Positions 32,598 through 42,909 of a stretch of DNA of 64,000 nt are shown piece by piece. Below the pieces are notes generated by a model, which saw only the letters and a program-made list of their open reading frames with translations, was not told the origin of the DNA and ran no database searches. Positions within the stretch are counted from its first letter, which is position 1. The number at the start of each line of letters is the position of its first letter. This stretch comes from Apiosordaria backusii (taxonomy: Eukaryota > Ascomycota > Sordariomycetes > Sordariales > Lasiosphaeriaceae), in NCBI GenBank assembly GCA_030549205.1, contig JAUKTV010000002.1, positions 992,001-1,056,000 on the forward strand, read 5' to 3'. The translations under genes were made by a program, and so were the position numbers.

Positions 32598-32840
32598 TCG
32601 GTAAGCGCCTGGAAGCGTAGATATCTCTTGTTCTTTTCTTTGTACAAATTTGGATACCCCGTAGATTGATCAACTAAAAGACATTTTTTCCAAACAAAAA
32701 CTCCTCTAAATTGTGAATAATTCTTACATCTTCCATAACCTTTAATTACGCCATGGGTAGTGTGGAGAATAGGTACGTAACCCAGAATTGACCTCAGGGG
32801 GGACTTTCAAGGGTCAATCCGGGGTATGTGGGAACCAACT

Positions 32841-34008
32841 TCTAAAGAAGAACAACCACTTTCGCGGCCGATACTCCCTTCTTACAAATGTCAAGCCCTT
32901 CTTGAATCTTCTCCAGGCCTCTCTCTCCCTTCCACAACCCGTAGTTCAGGGGCGGGCAAAAACTTGGAACTCACCCTTCGCCATCGCCTGCGCCAAGTAC
33001 ACATTCCACACCGCTTTGGCCACCTCTTTGTTCTTGTCATTCCCAATACCACTACGCCAGATAACCCTGTATCCCACCTTCTTGACCTTTGACTTTATCT
33101 CCGTCGCGATTCCATTCCACATCGCGCCCAGCACCGGCTTCACCAGCCCGAACAGCCTCAGTCCAGGAAATTCTCCAAGCTCTTTCAGGCCACTAACCTG
33201 CGAGATAAATCTGGGCTGTCCTTCTGCAGTAGCAGAACTGGCCAAGATATCCATACACCTCCCCAACGCCCCCGCACCAATCCCCACCGCCCCAGCACAC
33301 AACACACCTTGTTCTCACTCTTCAACTTGGTAATGCAGTGATATCCCGTACCACACACTCTGGCTTTTATAATCCCACACCTCCGCCCCCCCAAGCCGTC
33401 GGACATACTCCCAACTCTTCGACGAAGCGGTAGTGTAAACTTCATACTACCCCGCCCCTCGGGCCAGCTGTACCGCATTGATCCCCACACTCGTCGCCCC
33501 AGCCCAGACAATAACCACTTGATTCTTCAGTTCTGCCCTCGGTGAAGTCGGCAAAGACAAACCCAGCCCCCCCTGATCCCTACCCAAAAAACAACGCCGT
33601 CGCCGCGATGGAAAACGTCGACGGTAAGACAGCCGCCTGCTCAGAACTAACATGATCAGGTATCTTCGCCACCAAGTGCTCCATCACCAGCCTTTCCACC
33701 GAACAATAAGAGTGGCGATAAGTCCCAATGGTGTGAGCAACAACTCTATCCCCTGGAACGAACAGCGGGGAGGAGGAGCTGACAACTATACCGGCGAGGT
33801 CGGACCCCAAGATGAGGGGGTAGCAGAGGTAGGAAAAGTCAGGGTGGACGGGAGATTGGATGAGCCAGTCTGCTGGGTTTATGGCTAGGGCTTGGGATTT
33901 GATGATGAGGTGGTGATCCGGGGGTGGGGAACGGGGGTAAGAGGAGGGTTTGACAAGGAGGCGGGAGGAGTTTTTGGATTGGAGATAGACGGCGTGATTC
34001 CGTGACAT
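32841..34008 (-). pseudogene. Decayed medium-chain zinc-type/enoyl reductase (toxD-like MDR family)
   Basis: Minus-strand remnants of one reductase align in order. The N-terminus (start 34008, MSRNHAVYLQSKNSSRLLV) includes PADWLIQ, PLILGSDLAGIVV, GDRVVAHTIG and EQAAVLPSTFSIAATALF. The nucleotide-binding segment is QVVIVWAGATSVGINAVQLA, then AGAVGIGAGALGRCMDIL, and a C-terminal GLEKIQEGLDICKKGVSA. Lesions: a frameshift at a T/G run near 33585, an in-frame TAG near 33447, an in-frame TGA near 33321 and a frameshift near 32950. No plausible introns remove them. In life this family reduces quinones, enones or polyketide intermediates with NADPH. It lies 3 kb from the RIPed block. A sequencing error could explain one frameshift but not four lesions. 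Confidence 0.85.
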
Positions 34009-35073
34009 TGCGGGTGCAGTATGTGGGGAAGGGAACGTAGGTGGTGAGATCATGGAAGAGAAATAGAACGCCGAGGAAGGGTCTTTATAATGGGTGAGGT
34101 TGATGTTAGCGGTTCTGACACGGCATGGAGTGATCGGGAGGGGCAGTGATCACGGAATGTGCCGGCCAATGAAGGAGGGAGGGGGCATCGGGTGGTGGTT
34201 CAGGGTTACAAAGGTGACAAAGGCGATGCGTGGTTGTCTGATTAGATAGGTGCTTGAAAACCAGGACAGGGACCTTACATCATGTCAAACATAGCATCCA
34301 TTTTAGGTCAGGTTATTCAAAAGAGATTCTCGAGTTAATAAATGGGAAATGGTTATCCTGTAAATCAGCTCTCACTCTTGAGTCGGCAAGACTCAATACC
34401 TTAACATGTGATTGATCATGACGGGTCGTTAAAGTGGCCATGAAATGTACTTAGTACCTACATATCCACATTACATCAAGTTAAGATGAATTGTAAATCT
34501 GTAATGTGTGAAAGTGGAAAACCCTGCATTGGATGGATTGATTGATTGATCTGGGGTGGACTAAAGAAATCTGGACCTTTGTTCCTGGCTCCACATAATA
34601 CATTCTTTATTCTTCTTATCAGGCCATTCCATTGATAGTGTCTTGCTGGTGCTCTCAACTTTGCTACGAATTCAAGTTTCTAACCCCTCGGCCTTTTCCC
34701 ACTGGCATGAAGAGATTCCACGCTCTCTGACCTTATGTGCCGTGCCGTGTCTTAATGATAGACGGTGGAAGTTATGGGATTTAGCGTTACTGATGGCGGA
34801 ATATGGATGGCGTTCAGTGGGCCGGATGGCAAGGGAAATGGGAATGACAGTTGCTAACTACCGGTATTCTTGGCAACACTCTTCATGATTGGATGCCAGA
34901 ATTCGCCCACGTCAGGTCACACAACAGGCTCCCTGCCCAGCCCCCTGCCCCGCACATTAGTAAGCTGGCTCCTTGTCTCGACATTGCAAGTTTCTCTTCA
35001 ATGCATCGATATCATATCCGAGTGAACAGAACTATACAGCCGGATAATCAGCAATAGTGCTACGGAGGCTTGT
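34009..35073. other. Intergenic
   Basis: About 1.06 kb without a supported gene. Contains a short GATT run (34535-34550). Slightly A/T-richer than the left arm. Confidence 0.5.
34535..34550. repeat. (GATT)n microsatellite
   Basis: Four consecutive ATTG/GATT units in the intergenic space. Confidence 0.75.
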
Positions 35074-36087
35074 ATGCCCATTGTATTGCACCGGAACGAC
35101 ATTTCAATCAACCAAGGTTGGCGCCGGCTCGTCGACAGCGTCTTTGATGACCAGTCACTAATCAATGAACAGGAAACCCGCTGGATCAACATGGTAGTCC
35201 TAGATTCCGGCTCGAACGTATGCCCAGCCGAGAAAGAAGAAACAAGCCTGAACCGGAAGCCCAAAACGAATCATCGCGCAAACCGCCGCCGAGTCAAACA
35301 ACGAGAAGCTCGTCAGAGTTGGAGAAAGTCCGCTCGCGAGGACAGCGAGAGATCAGTCGCGTTGTGGGCTTGGGTGACGTCCCTTGCTGCGTCCAATGAA
35401 GGTCGTCTTATCACATCCGCTTCTGAACCGGACGACAAGGGAGACAATGTGCCGCTAAAGAGCAAAAGATACAGGCCTGGCCCGAACGAGCGGAGCGTGA
35501 AGTTTTGCTTTCGTATGTCAATAGGGAACGTCCCTTGGATACATCCATCACGCGATCCAGCGTCCAAGCTTCACAATGACTATCGAGTACTGGCTGCAGG
35601 CACACACGGTTTGACTCTTGAAGACCTCGGACGACTAGAGGAAAAGTTGACACATCAACTCAAAGTTGTGGAAATACACCTCAGACGGCTTACAGAGCTT
35701 TGTGAAAGCTTTGCTGGCAGTCTTGCAAAATTCTACGCTGATTTCAAAACCGGCATAGTCTATGACTCTGAGCCACTGAGGCAGGGCATTCCGGAGTTAT
35801 CTGATTTAGTCCTGCAGCTAGAACAGCGAAGGGCGATATTGAAAGAGGAGATGAAAAGACTGAAGATATCAAGGGAATGGAGGGATGGTGATCAAGAAAG
35901 GGAACCAATACTACCTACCGGGGCTTACTATCTCTGCGACGAAGATTATTTGGAAGAACGGACACCTAACCGAGGGTCTGTGCCCCAGCAAGCCCCCCTC
36001 TCCTACTACGGAGAGGGGATCACAGTATGGCCGGACAGCACATTTCAACCAGACACTTTTTTTATATATGTAGAGCAGGAAGAGTAA
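35074..36087 (+). CDS. Unknown protein with coiled coil; 3' end replaced by an inserted element
   Basis: A 337-codon frame with no recognised family. Residues about 60-95 are strongly basic (RRRVKQREARQSWRKSAR). Residues about 185-275 form heptad-rich helices (LGRLEEKLTHQLKVVEIHLR and LVLQLEQRRAILKEEMKRLK), predicting a coiled coil. Then comes one 21-residue repeat unit (AYYLCDEDYLEE). From the codon at about 35969 onward the reading frame runs inside the left terminal repeat of an inserted MITE, so the last roughly 40 residues and the stop at 36085-36087 are transposon-derived. The natural continuation lies beyond the element (36414-36670) in the same frame. Whether the truncated gene is expressed is unknown. 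The upstream start is the first ATG of the frame; promoter elements are not clear. Confidence 0.5.
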   Translation: MPIVLHRNDISINQGWRRLVDSVFDDQSLINEQETRWINMVVLDSGSNVCPAEKEETSLNRKPKTNHRANRRRVKQREARQSWRKSAREDSERSVALWAWVTSLAASNEGRLITSASEPDDKGDNVPLKSKRYRPGPNERSVKFCFRMSIGNVPWIHPSRDPASKLHNDYRVLAAGTHGLTLEDLGRLEEKLTHQLKVVEIHLRRLTELCESFAGSLAKFYADFKTGIVYDSEPLRQGIPELSDLVLQLEQRRAILKEEMKRLKISREWRDGDQEREPILPTGAYYLCDEDYLEERTPNRGSVPQQAPLSYYGEGITVWPDSTFQPDTFFIYVEQEE

Positions 36088-36655
36088 GGCAAGTACTATA
36101 AGCCTAATATAATATAGTATTGGAAGGATTTAACTATACAAGACCTTGGAGCTGTAATTTGATGCTAATCTGCAGGCTTAAATTAGAACGAATTTACAGT
36201 AAAAGGTAGAGCGTAGCCTTTCTTGCTGTTTGGAACTATGTATATTAAGCCTTTTTTTTCCTACTTTTCTTTCTACTAATGGCGCAAGAGGCTGGTAGGG
36301 CAACAGGGTGGTAAGTGCACTTAACCCTTATCCGGTTGAAATGTACTGTCCGCCATAGTGTAACCCCCTCTCCTACGGAGAGGGGGGCTTGCTGGGGCAT
36401 AGACACTTGGTTATTCCGGATCCTGCGCCGTATTGTTTCTCCTTTAAAGACTATTTGGAAGAACTGGAACGAACTATTCTAGATTGTACGCCTCGTCGCT
36501 TCTCCGACGAAGGCTATTTGGAAGAACCGAAACCTACTAGTCCAGATCTTTTACCATATTGCTTCTCCGATGAAGCCTATTTGGAGGAATGGAAACTAAC
36601 TATCTTTAATCCTATGTCTTCTAGTTTCTTTAAAGGATGCTTTTGGAAGGCCGGG
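35917..36655 (+). repeat. 63-bp (21-codon) tandem repeat array interrupted by a MITE
   Basis: Units: partial unit at 35917-35968, full 63-bp units at 36422-36484, 36485-36547 and 36548-36610, and a decayed partial unit from 36611. Each encodes a variant of PYCFSDEAYLEE plus a variable tail. The array is split between the first and second units by the 443-bp element. Confidence 0.85.
35969..36411. mobile_element. Tc1/mariner-type MITE with about 85-bp terminal inverted repeats, TA target duplication
   Basis: The left end starts ACCGAGGGTCTGTGCCCC and the right end, read on the minus strand, starts ACCAAGTGTCTATGCCCC. The similarity continues for about 85 bp into both arms (CAGCAAGCCCCCCTCTCC, then GGACAG-ACATTTCAACC). 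Each arm also contains a nested hairpin CCCCTCTCC...GGAGAGGGG. The element is flanked by TA on both sides (35967-35968 and 36412-36413). The 260-bp centre is A/T-rich and has no transposase, so it is non-autonomous. Removing the element and one TA restores the host reading frame across the repeat array. Confidence 0.85.
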
Positions 36656-36670
36656 GACCACTTTGACTAG
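36389..36670 (+). pseudogene. Detached 3' part of the 21-residue-repeat gene
   Basis: Open frame whose residues after the element boundary (from about 36414, IPDPAPYCFSFKDYLEE) contain three full 21-residue repeats, a decayed fourth (SSFFKGCFWKAG) and a stop TAG at 36668-36670. Its first eight codons lie inside the right terminal repeat of the MITE and are not original. It is in frame with the gene at 35074 if the element plus one TA is ignored. Confidence 0.6.
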
Positions 36671-37904
36671 ATCTCGGGGTTTACTATTTCTATGATGAAT
36701 TAAATAGGGTTGAACTCGATTATCTTTACCTTAGAATAATCTCGAACTGATTTTTCTTACAGTAATGTCCGGTCTTTGATAGGCTGTGCGTCTCTTGCAC
36801 AGTTCTTCTGCCATCATACTATAATGAGGACAACACCTAGCCAGAATTAATGGCCTTTAAGTGATGGACGCTAGCGACACGAGCTACATGAGATCTCAAA
36901 GTCAATTTTGTCCAAGGGAAACAAATAGACAACATCGAATTGCAATGCTTTGACACAGTCAAAGCGCCGGAAGCATGCGTGTTAACTTCGACATGTGAGA
37001 AAACAATGATCTTCATAAAATAAGGCTGTAAATTGATAGTCTGTTAGGTGGAAGGTGTGAAAGCAAGGAAATATGGGGTTCTCATTTTTGGGAAGCAAAG
37101 GCGACTTGGTTGCCTTATTATCTAAAGACAGCATCGCCGTACTATGTGTGGAATAATATTGTGGGTAAAAACTCTGTTAATTCTGGTATTGTAAGTAGGA
37201 GGAAGCCTAGGTAGGTGCGGACTTTTAAACTGTATAGCTTAGGTCTTACTGCTAAGGTCTTAATTTCCTTAATAGTAGGCCTTCTATACTAATTTAATAT
37301 ACCTCCTAGTTAATACCTTATTTAAGGCTGTTAGGTGCCTATTACTATAAACCTAAAGCCTGTTTTTTTCTGAATTCCTTTCCTTTTTATAATATTGCTG
37401 TTCTGCTTTATTTTACAATATCTATTAAGTCTAAGCTATACTTATCGGCCTTCTTTCTAATTATAGCTACTATTCTATTTTTATTCCTTATAAACTATAG
37501 CTTTTTAACCTTTTAGCTTTCTTCTTCTTTCTCTATATCCTTTAATAGCTTTAAGTCCTTTTCTTTTAATTCCTGCTTTTTAATTAAGTTTCCTATATCC
37601 TTTACTTTAATAAGGTCTTTAAATTTAGTAAACTTTTCTTTTATAAGTACTTTTGTTAAACTATTAGTTAATATCTTTTTAATAATTAAATATTTTATTA
37701 AGATTTCCTTTTACTATTGCCTTTTTTAAAGCTAATAGTTATAAATATCGATATACTAGAGTTTTATTTATAGGATATTAAAGTCTGTAGTTATTAATTA
37801 AATAGTTTAAACGTTATTATATTATATTTTAATCCTACTATTGTCATTTAATTTTATATTTAATTTCTATATTAAATAAATCTTATATATAGTCTTTTTA
37901 ATAG

Positions 37905-38720
37905 CCTATAATAAAGCTAAAAGCTCTGCTTTTATAGTTAAGGTAATAATAGTATTCTATTTATTAGCTTTCTAACCGATAATATTACCGAAAAGCCTTA
38001 TTATATAGACTTATAAGCTTTTCTAGTTAATAAGGTTATTTACAAATAAAGTATTGGAAAAGACTTTAAAGATATCCCTACCTTTTAACTTTAATATATA
38101 AATACTAATTAATAATAAATAGCCTAATATCTATTTAATAGTAAACTAATAGACTATATTAGGATTTATATTAAAGCTAGCTAACTTAAAGATTATAAAG
38201 GCAATATTTAGCTTATTAATAATAGCTATATAAAAAAGAAAGCTAATAAATTATTAATAGTAGTAAATTTACTTATAAATAACTACTTCTTTATTAAAAG
38301 CTAGCTTTTTATTAGTTATTAAAGTCCGAGGCTTTTTCTTAAAAGGATTATTATTAAAATAAGTAAGTTTACTAATATATTTATATTAAGAAAGCTAAGC
38401 TAATCTAACTGACCTATCTCTTAATATTTCTATACTTAAGAACTATTAAAAGCTTTCTTCTCTTTATAAAGTAAAGTAAGTTTAAAGTCCTTCTATTAAT
38501 TTATCTATAAGGTACTATTTTCTTTATAAAAAGGTAATTACAATATTATTTATATAAAAGAAGATAATAACTCTATTCTTTATATAGTAATATTGCTTAT
38601 AAGGCACTGCCTTATACTTAAAGGTAATAAGAATATTAGTAAAATTCCATTATTATAAAAGTAAAGATTCTTTTAAACTATATAAAACTTTCTTTAAAAG
38701 AAGTACCTTATTTACAGTTT
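37905..38720 (-). pseudogene. RIP-degraded Ty1/copia-type pol (reverse transcriptase and RNase H)
   Basis: On the minus strand, ignoring stops, 38706-38665 reads VLLLKKVLYSLKES, the copia 'LxKALYGLKxS' box. 38562-38532 reads IIFFYINNIVI, the YVDD active-site box with both Asp changed to Asn by G-to-A transitions. 38057-37905 reads FVNNLI, then VYIIRLFGNIIG and ITLTIKAELLALL, the copia RNase H core ('STTEAELLAL') with transitions. Order and spacing fit copia pol. The element is dead: stops and lost catalytic residues are throughout. Integrase and gag would lie at higher coordinates but the sequence there changes into the GC island. LTRs not established. Confidence 0.7.
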
Positions 38721-39060
38721 TTCTAACTCTTTATAGAATTTATATATAAATAGTATATAGAAGGTTAGTATAAATAAAGACGTTAATAATATTATATTAT
38801 AGTATTTTAAAGTTAAATCTTACTATAATAAAAACCAGGGTTTTAAACGACTTTCCTATTAAAATAGTAATATAGGTATTTTCTATTATAGTTTTAGCTT
38901 ATTAATCGCCTTTTATAACTAACTAAACTTTAGCTTTTTATAAAAAACTGTACTTATTAAGCTTATAAGTAAATACTTATATACTATTAAGGACTTAGCG
39001 CTTTAAAGCCTTTACTTAATTAACTATCTTTTAGGACCTTATTTCTTTATAGCTTTATAG

Positions 39061-39750
39061 ATAATTGTTGAAATACAGCACTTAGTTGTGGACTTTACAG
39101 TGTATTTTGGCCTGTAACCTACAGGGCCAACAACAACCAATGGCTTGGAATCACAGCGCTCACCAACACTCTGCCACGGCAATCGCAGTAGTCTTTGGAC
39201 CCCTGAAGCAGCCCGAAGCCCCAGGCGGTTAGCGCACTGCAACGGTGAAACGTTAGCGCCCTGCACCCTATAAACGGCTTCCGGCTAGCGCACTCAACAG
39301 TCAGACTTGGCCAGCCGACCAAGTCTGCAGCTAGCGGACTCAACAGGCATTCAGGCCCTGCAGCTAGCGGACTCAACGGGCATTCAGGCCCTGCAGCTAG
39401 CGGACTCAACGGGCATTCGGGCCCTGGAATGGAGAGAGGTTCGGAGAGCGATACAGGGCCGAAGACCTATAATAGGTCTTGTCCCTCGCGACTATTCACT
39501 GTAATATTTTCCTAGCTAATAAGTCAATTCAATATACTGGTTCACCACATCTTACAGTGCCTCACAAGCCTATGTTACAGTGCCTACCTTCTATATATTG
39601 CAGGGCGTCGCCCCTGTAATCCATATTCCTTCAGTGCTCAGTCACTGTCGTATGCTGCAGACAAAGCCCTCTTCGCTCTCAGTGTTCTGCGCCGTTCCCT
39701 GCACAGGTCTATACCTATAGGCCTGTGAGACACCTATCTTAACACCTAAT
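39061..39750. other. GC-normal, non-RIPed island inside the A/T block (possible solo LTR or insertion)
   Basis: About 690 bp of balanced composition with sharp borders to A/T-saturated DNA. It begins near TGTTGAAATACAGC (39067), an LTR-like TG start, and ends near CTTAACA (39736-39742). It contains a 33-bp tandem repeat and several TAGCG(G/C)ACT motifs, a T/C-rich 3' part, and no protein-coding frame of note. No clean 5-bp target duplication was seen, so solo-LTR identity is only a possibility. Escape from RIP implies single copy at the time of RIP or later arrival. Confidence 0.5.
39325..39423. repeat. 33-bp tandem repeat, three copies
   Basis: Units at 39325-39357, 39358-39390 and 39391-39423, each starting CTGCAGCTAGCGGACTCAAC. 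They differ at one or two G/A positions. Diverged relatives (GCTAGCGCACTCAACAG) precede the array near 39282. Confidence 0.95.
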
Positions 39751-40570
39751 AACGCTTACTAACCTATTTTTAGTTTCTTAATATTAAAAGAAACCTAAAC
39801 TGTCGGTAAGTTCTAAGCTTTAAGTTAACTATACAGAAGCTCTACTTAATAGCGCTTACTTATTAACTATATATAAGTACTATTAAGTTATTTACTGTAT
39901 AGAAGCTTTACTTTTAATAGCACTTACTTACTTTATATCTTTTAAAGCTTTATATTGCAATTATAAGCGGTAACCTTTAATTAAAGCTTTACTTTAATGC
40001 TTACTACTATACAGAAGCTTTACTTTTAATAACACTCGCTTACCTTATATCTTTTAAAGCTTTATATTGCAGTTATAAGTAGTAACCTTTAATTAAAGTT
40101 CTACTTTTAATAGTACTTACTTACTATATATAAACTCTACTTAATAGCGTTTGCTGACCTATTCTTAGTTTCTCGATATTAAAGGAAACTTAAACTATCG
40201 ATAAGTTTTAAGCTTTAAGTTAAACTATACAAAAGCTTTACTTAGTAGCGTTTGCTTACCTATTCTTAGTTTCTTAACATTAAAGGAAATTTAAACTATC
40301 GGTAAATTTTAAACTTTAAGTTAAACTATATAGAAGCTCTATCCAATAGTATTTACTTACTATATATAAGCTTTACTTAATAGCGCTTATTTACTATATA
40401 AAAGCTTAGCTAATAACGCTTACCTACTATATATAAGCTTTACTTAATAGCACTTACCTATTATATAAAAGCTCTACTTAATAGCGCTTGCTTATAGTAT
40501 AGAAGCTTAGCCAATAACGTTCGCTTACTATATAGAAGCTCTAGTTATAGCAGTACTATTTTAAAGCTTT
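39751..40570. repeat. Degenerate A/T-rich tandem/interspersed repeats
   Basis: Repeated variants of TATAGAAGCTCTACTTAATAG followed by CGCTTACTTAC, at least a dozen copies, interleaved with two longer units containing CTTTATATTGCAATTATAAG (about 39950 and 40062). Copies differ mainly by transitions. Confidence 0.7.
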
Positions 40571-42909
40571 TAAATAGTAACTTTATTTTATTACTTTTTA
40601 TTATATTTTAAAAAACTTTATTTATTTTATATATAAAAATAAAAATTATATATAATTTATATATATTAACTTTTAATATTTACTAATAGATAGATTAATG
40701 ATTTCATTTCTTTTTTTTAATTTATTTCTAATACAATTAATAAACTTAAAGAAAATTATTCTTCTTTTATAAAATTCTAACTATATAATTTTTATATTTA
40801 CAACCTTTTAAGGTTTAAAAGGTTAAAAGTTGTAAATATTAAAACTACCTTTTAAAGGAGTTTTGACTTAAACGTTAAAATAATAGTCCTAACTAAAACT
40901 TTATTAATTATACATTTGATTTTCTTTTTTAAAGGTAGTTTTAAAAAGGTCTTTATTTAAAAGGTATTTATTAATAAAACGTTAAAAGTTAAAAAGGTCT
41001 TTTAAAGCGTTTTAAACTTTATAGGCTATTTTATTATACTAACTTTATAATAAAGGCCTCTTTTAATAATACAATTATATTTCAGTTAAGGCCTTTTTAT
41101 TCTTATATTTATTAACCTTTATAATGGTAATAGCTTTTAAGAAAGCATTTTTAATTAAAGAAGCTTTCATTCAAATAGATTAAACTAGGTAATATATATT
41201 ATACTGTAATTTAAGGACTTTAATATTAAAGTACTCTTTAAGTATTTTATATATATATATACTTTTAAGTCGTAAATTTAATTAAAAACTCCTCTATATA
41301 TAAAATAGAGGATAAAACCTAAAATAGTTTAGAATCTAAAGGACTTTAGTTTATATAGAGATTTTGGATTTATTACTTTTAAAGTAACTAAAATTACTAC
41401 TTTTGTTACTTTACTACTTTAGCAAAGCTTTATTAAATTTTAAGTTAAAAGCTGCAATTAAATAAAAATAGATTTTTTAACGTTTTATATATTTTAGAGT
41501 TTTTTTAAAATTTATAGTTTAAAAGTAATTATAGATTTAATGTAATTTAAGATAATTTGAAAATAAACGACCTGTATTTTACTATAGGACAGATAATTAA
41601 AATAGCCATAGCTTTAAAACTATAGCTTTAAATTAATAACACTTAATTATATTAAAACCAGAAATGATTTCTTAATATTTTATATATAAAAGGTTTTTTT
41701 ATATTTCTTTATATTTTATACAGTTATAATAGTATATCGACTTTTATATATAAATAGAGATTAAGCTAAAATAACTATAAGGGTTTAGATTCATTTTAAA
41801 AAACAGGTTAAAATATCTAATTAATAATTTTCAATATATATAATACATTACTTATAACAGTAAGGTTATAATTATATAACTACTATATAACTATTTTAAT
41901 AGTTTTAATTACTTTAAAGACATTTTAAATTAAATATAAAGATAGTTAACTTTAAGTATAAAATTATAAGACCACTTTACTTTTAAAAGATTTACCACTT
42001 AAAATAATATATATATTAAATTAATTGTTTAAAGATAAATGATTTTATAAAGCTTAATATAAATATTTAAAGATTTATAAAGTATATTAACTTTATTTAT
42101 TAATAAATAACGTTAAGATTATTTATAACAATTTAAAAATTAAAAAAGAAGAAAAATAGGTAAAGAAATGGAATAGAGTTAAAAGAAATTTCGTTATAAC
42201 TTTTTATTAAAGTTTAAAATCAAAAAGCTTATAGTAGTTATTTCAAAAATAAAAATTTATTTATTATAAACTATATTCTATTATATATTTATACTTAATT
42301 TTAAAATTATTAATAAAAAGGTCTTTAAGTTTAAAAGTACAATAAATTCCTTAATGTAGTTTTTTATAATTAAAACCCTTTTAATTGAAATTGCTTTTTT
42401 TATAATTATTGTAATAATAGAGTTAAATAAATTAAAGAATAAAATAACGTTTATATTTTAGTAAAGTAAAGTAATTAATATATTTAGGTTATTTAATAGG
42501 CTTATTAAGAAAGGATAAAGGATTAATATAATAGAAATTAATAAAGTCCTTATTTATTATATTATCTTTTTATTATATTTAATAAGCCTTATTAAAACCT
42601 TATTAATTAAGATAAATAATAAATTTAATAGCTTTAATTGATTTAAGATTTTATTAAATAATAGTCGTTTAATAAGCTTACTAATAGAAGATATAGGCTT
42701 AATATTGCGGTAATATAAGAAGTGAAGTAATATATTATAGTAAAAGGTAATAAATTAAGTAAAGTTTTTTAACTGTAGGAATCTATAGATAGAAATACCT
42801 TAAGTAACATCCCTTACTATAAATAAGGTATATAAACAAAGCCCGACTAAAGGTAGTAAAAGGTAGTAAAATCTTTATTTAATCTAATATATACTAAGTT
42901 CCGGCATTA
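40571..42909. other. A/T-saturated DNA, content not resolved
   Basis: No intact frame. A plus-strand stretch near 41130-41250 (AFKKAFLIKEAFIQID) faintly resembles the region before a Ty3/gypsy RNase H, but I cannot support it further. Confidence 0.4.

Noticed and set aside
39119..39504. Small frames encoding Ala/Gly/Pro or STGIQALQLAD repeats in the GC island
   Set aside because: They arise only because the 33-bp tandem repeat is a multiple of three; no start context or homology.
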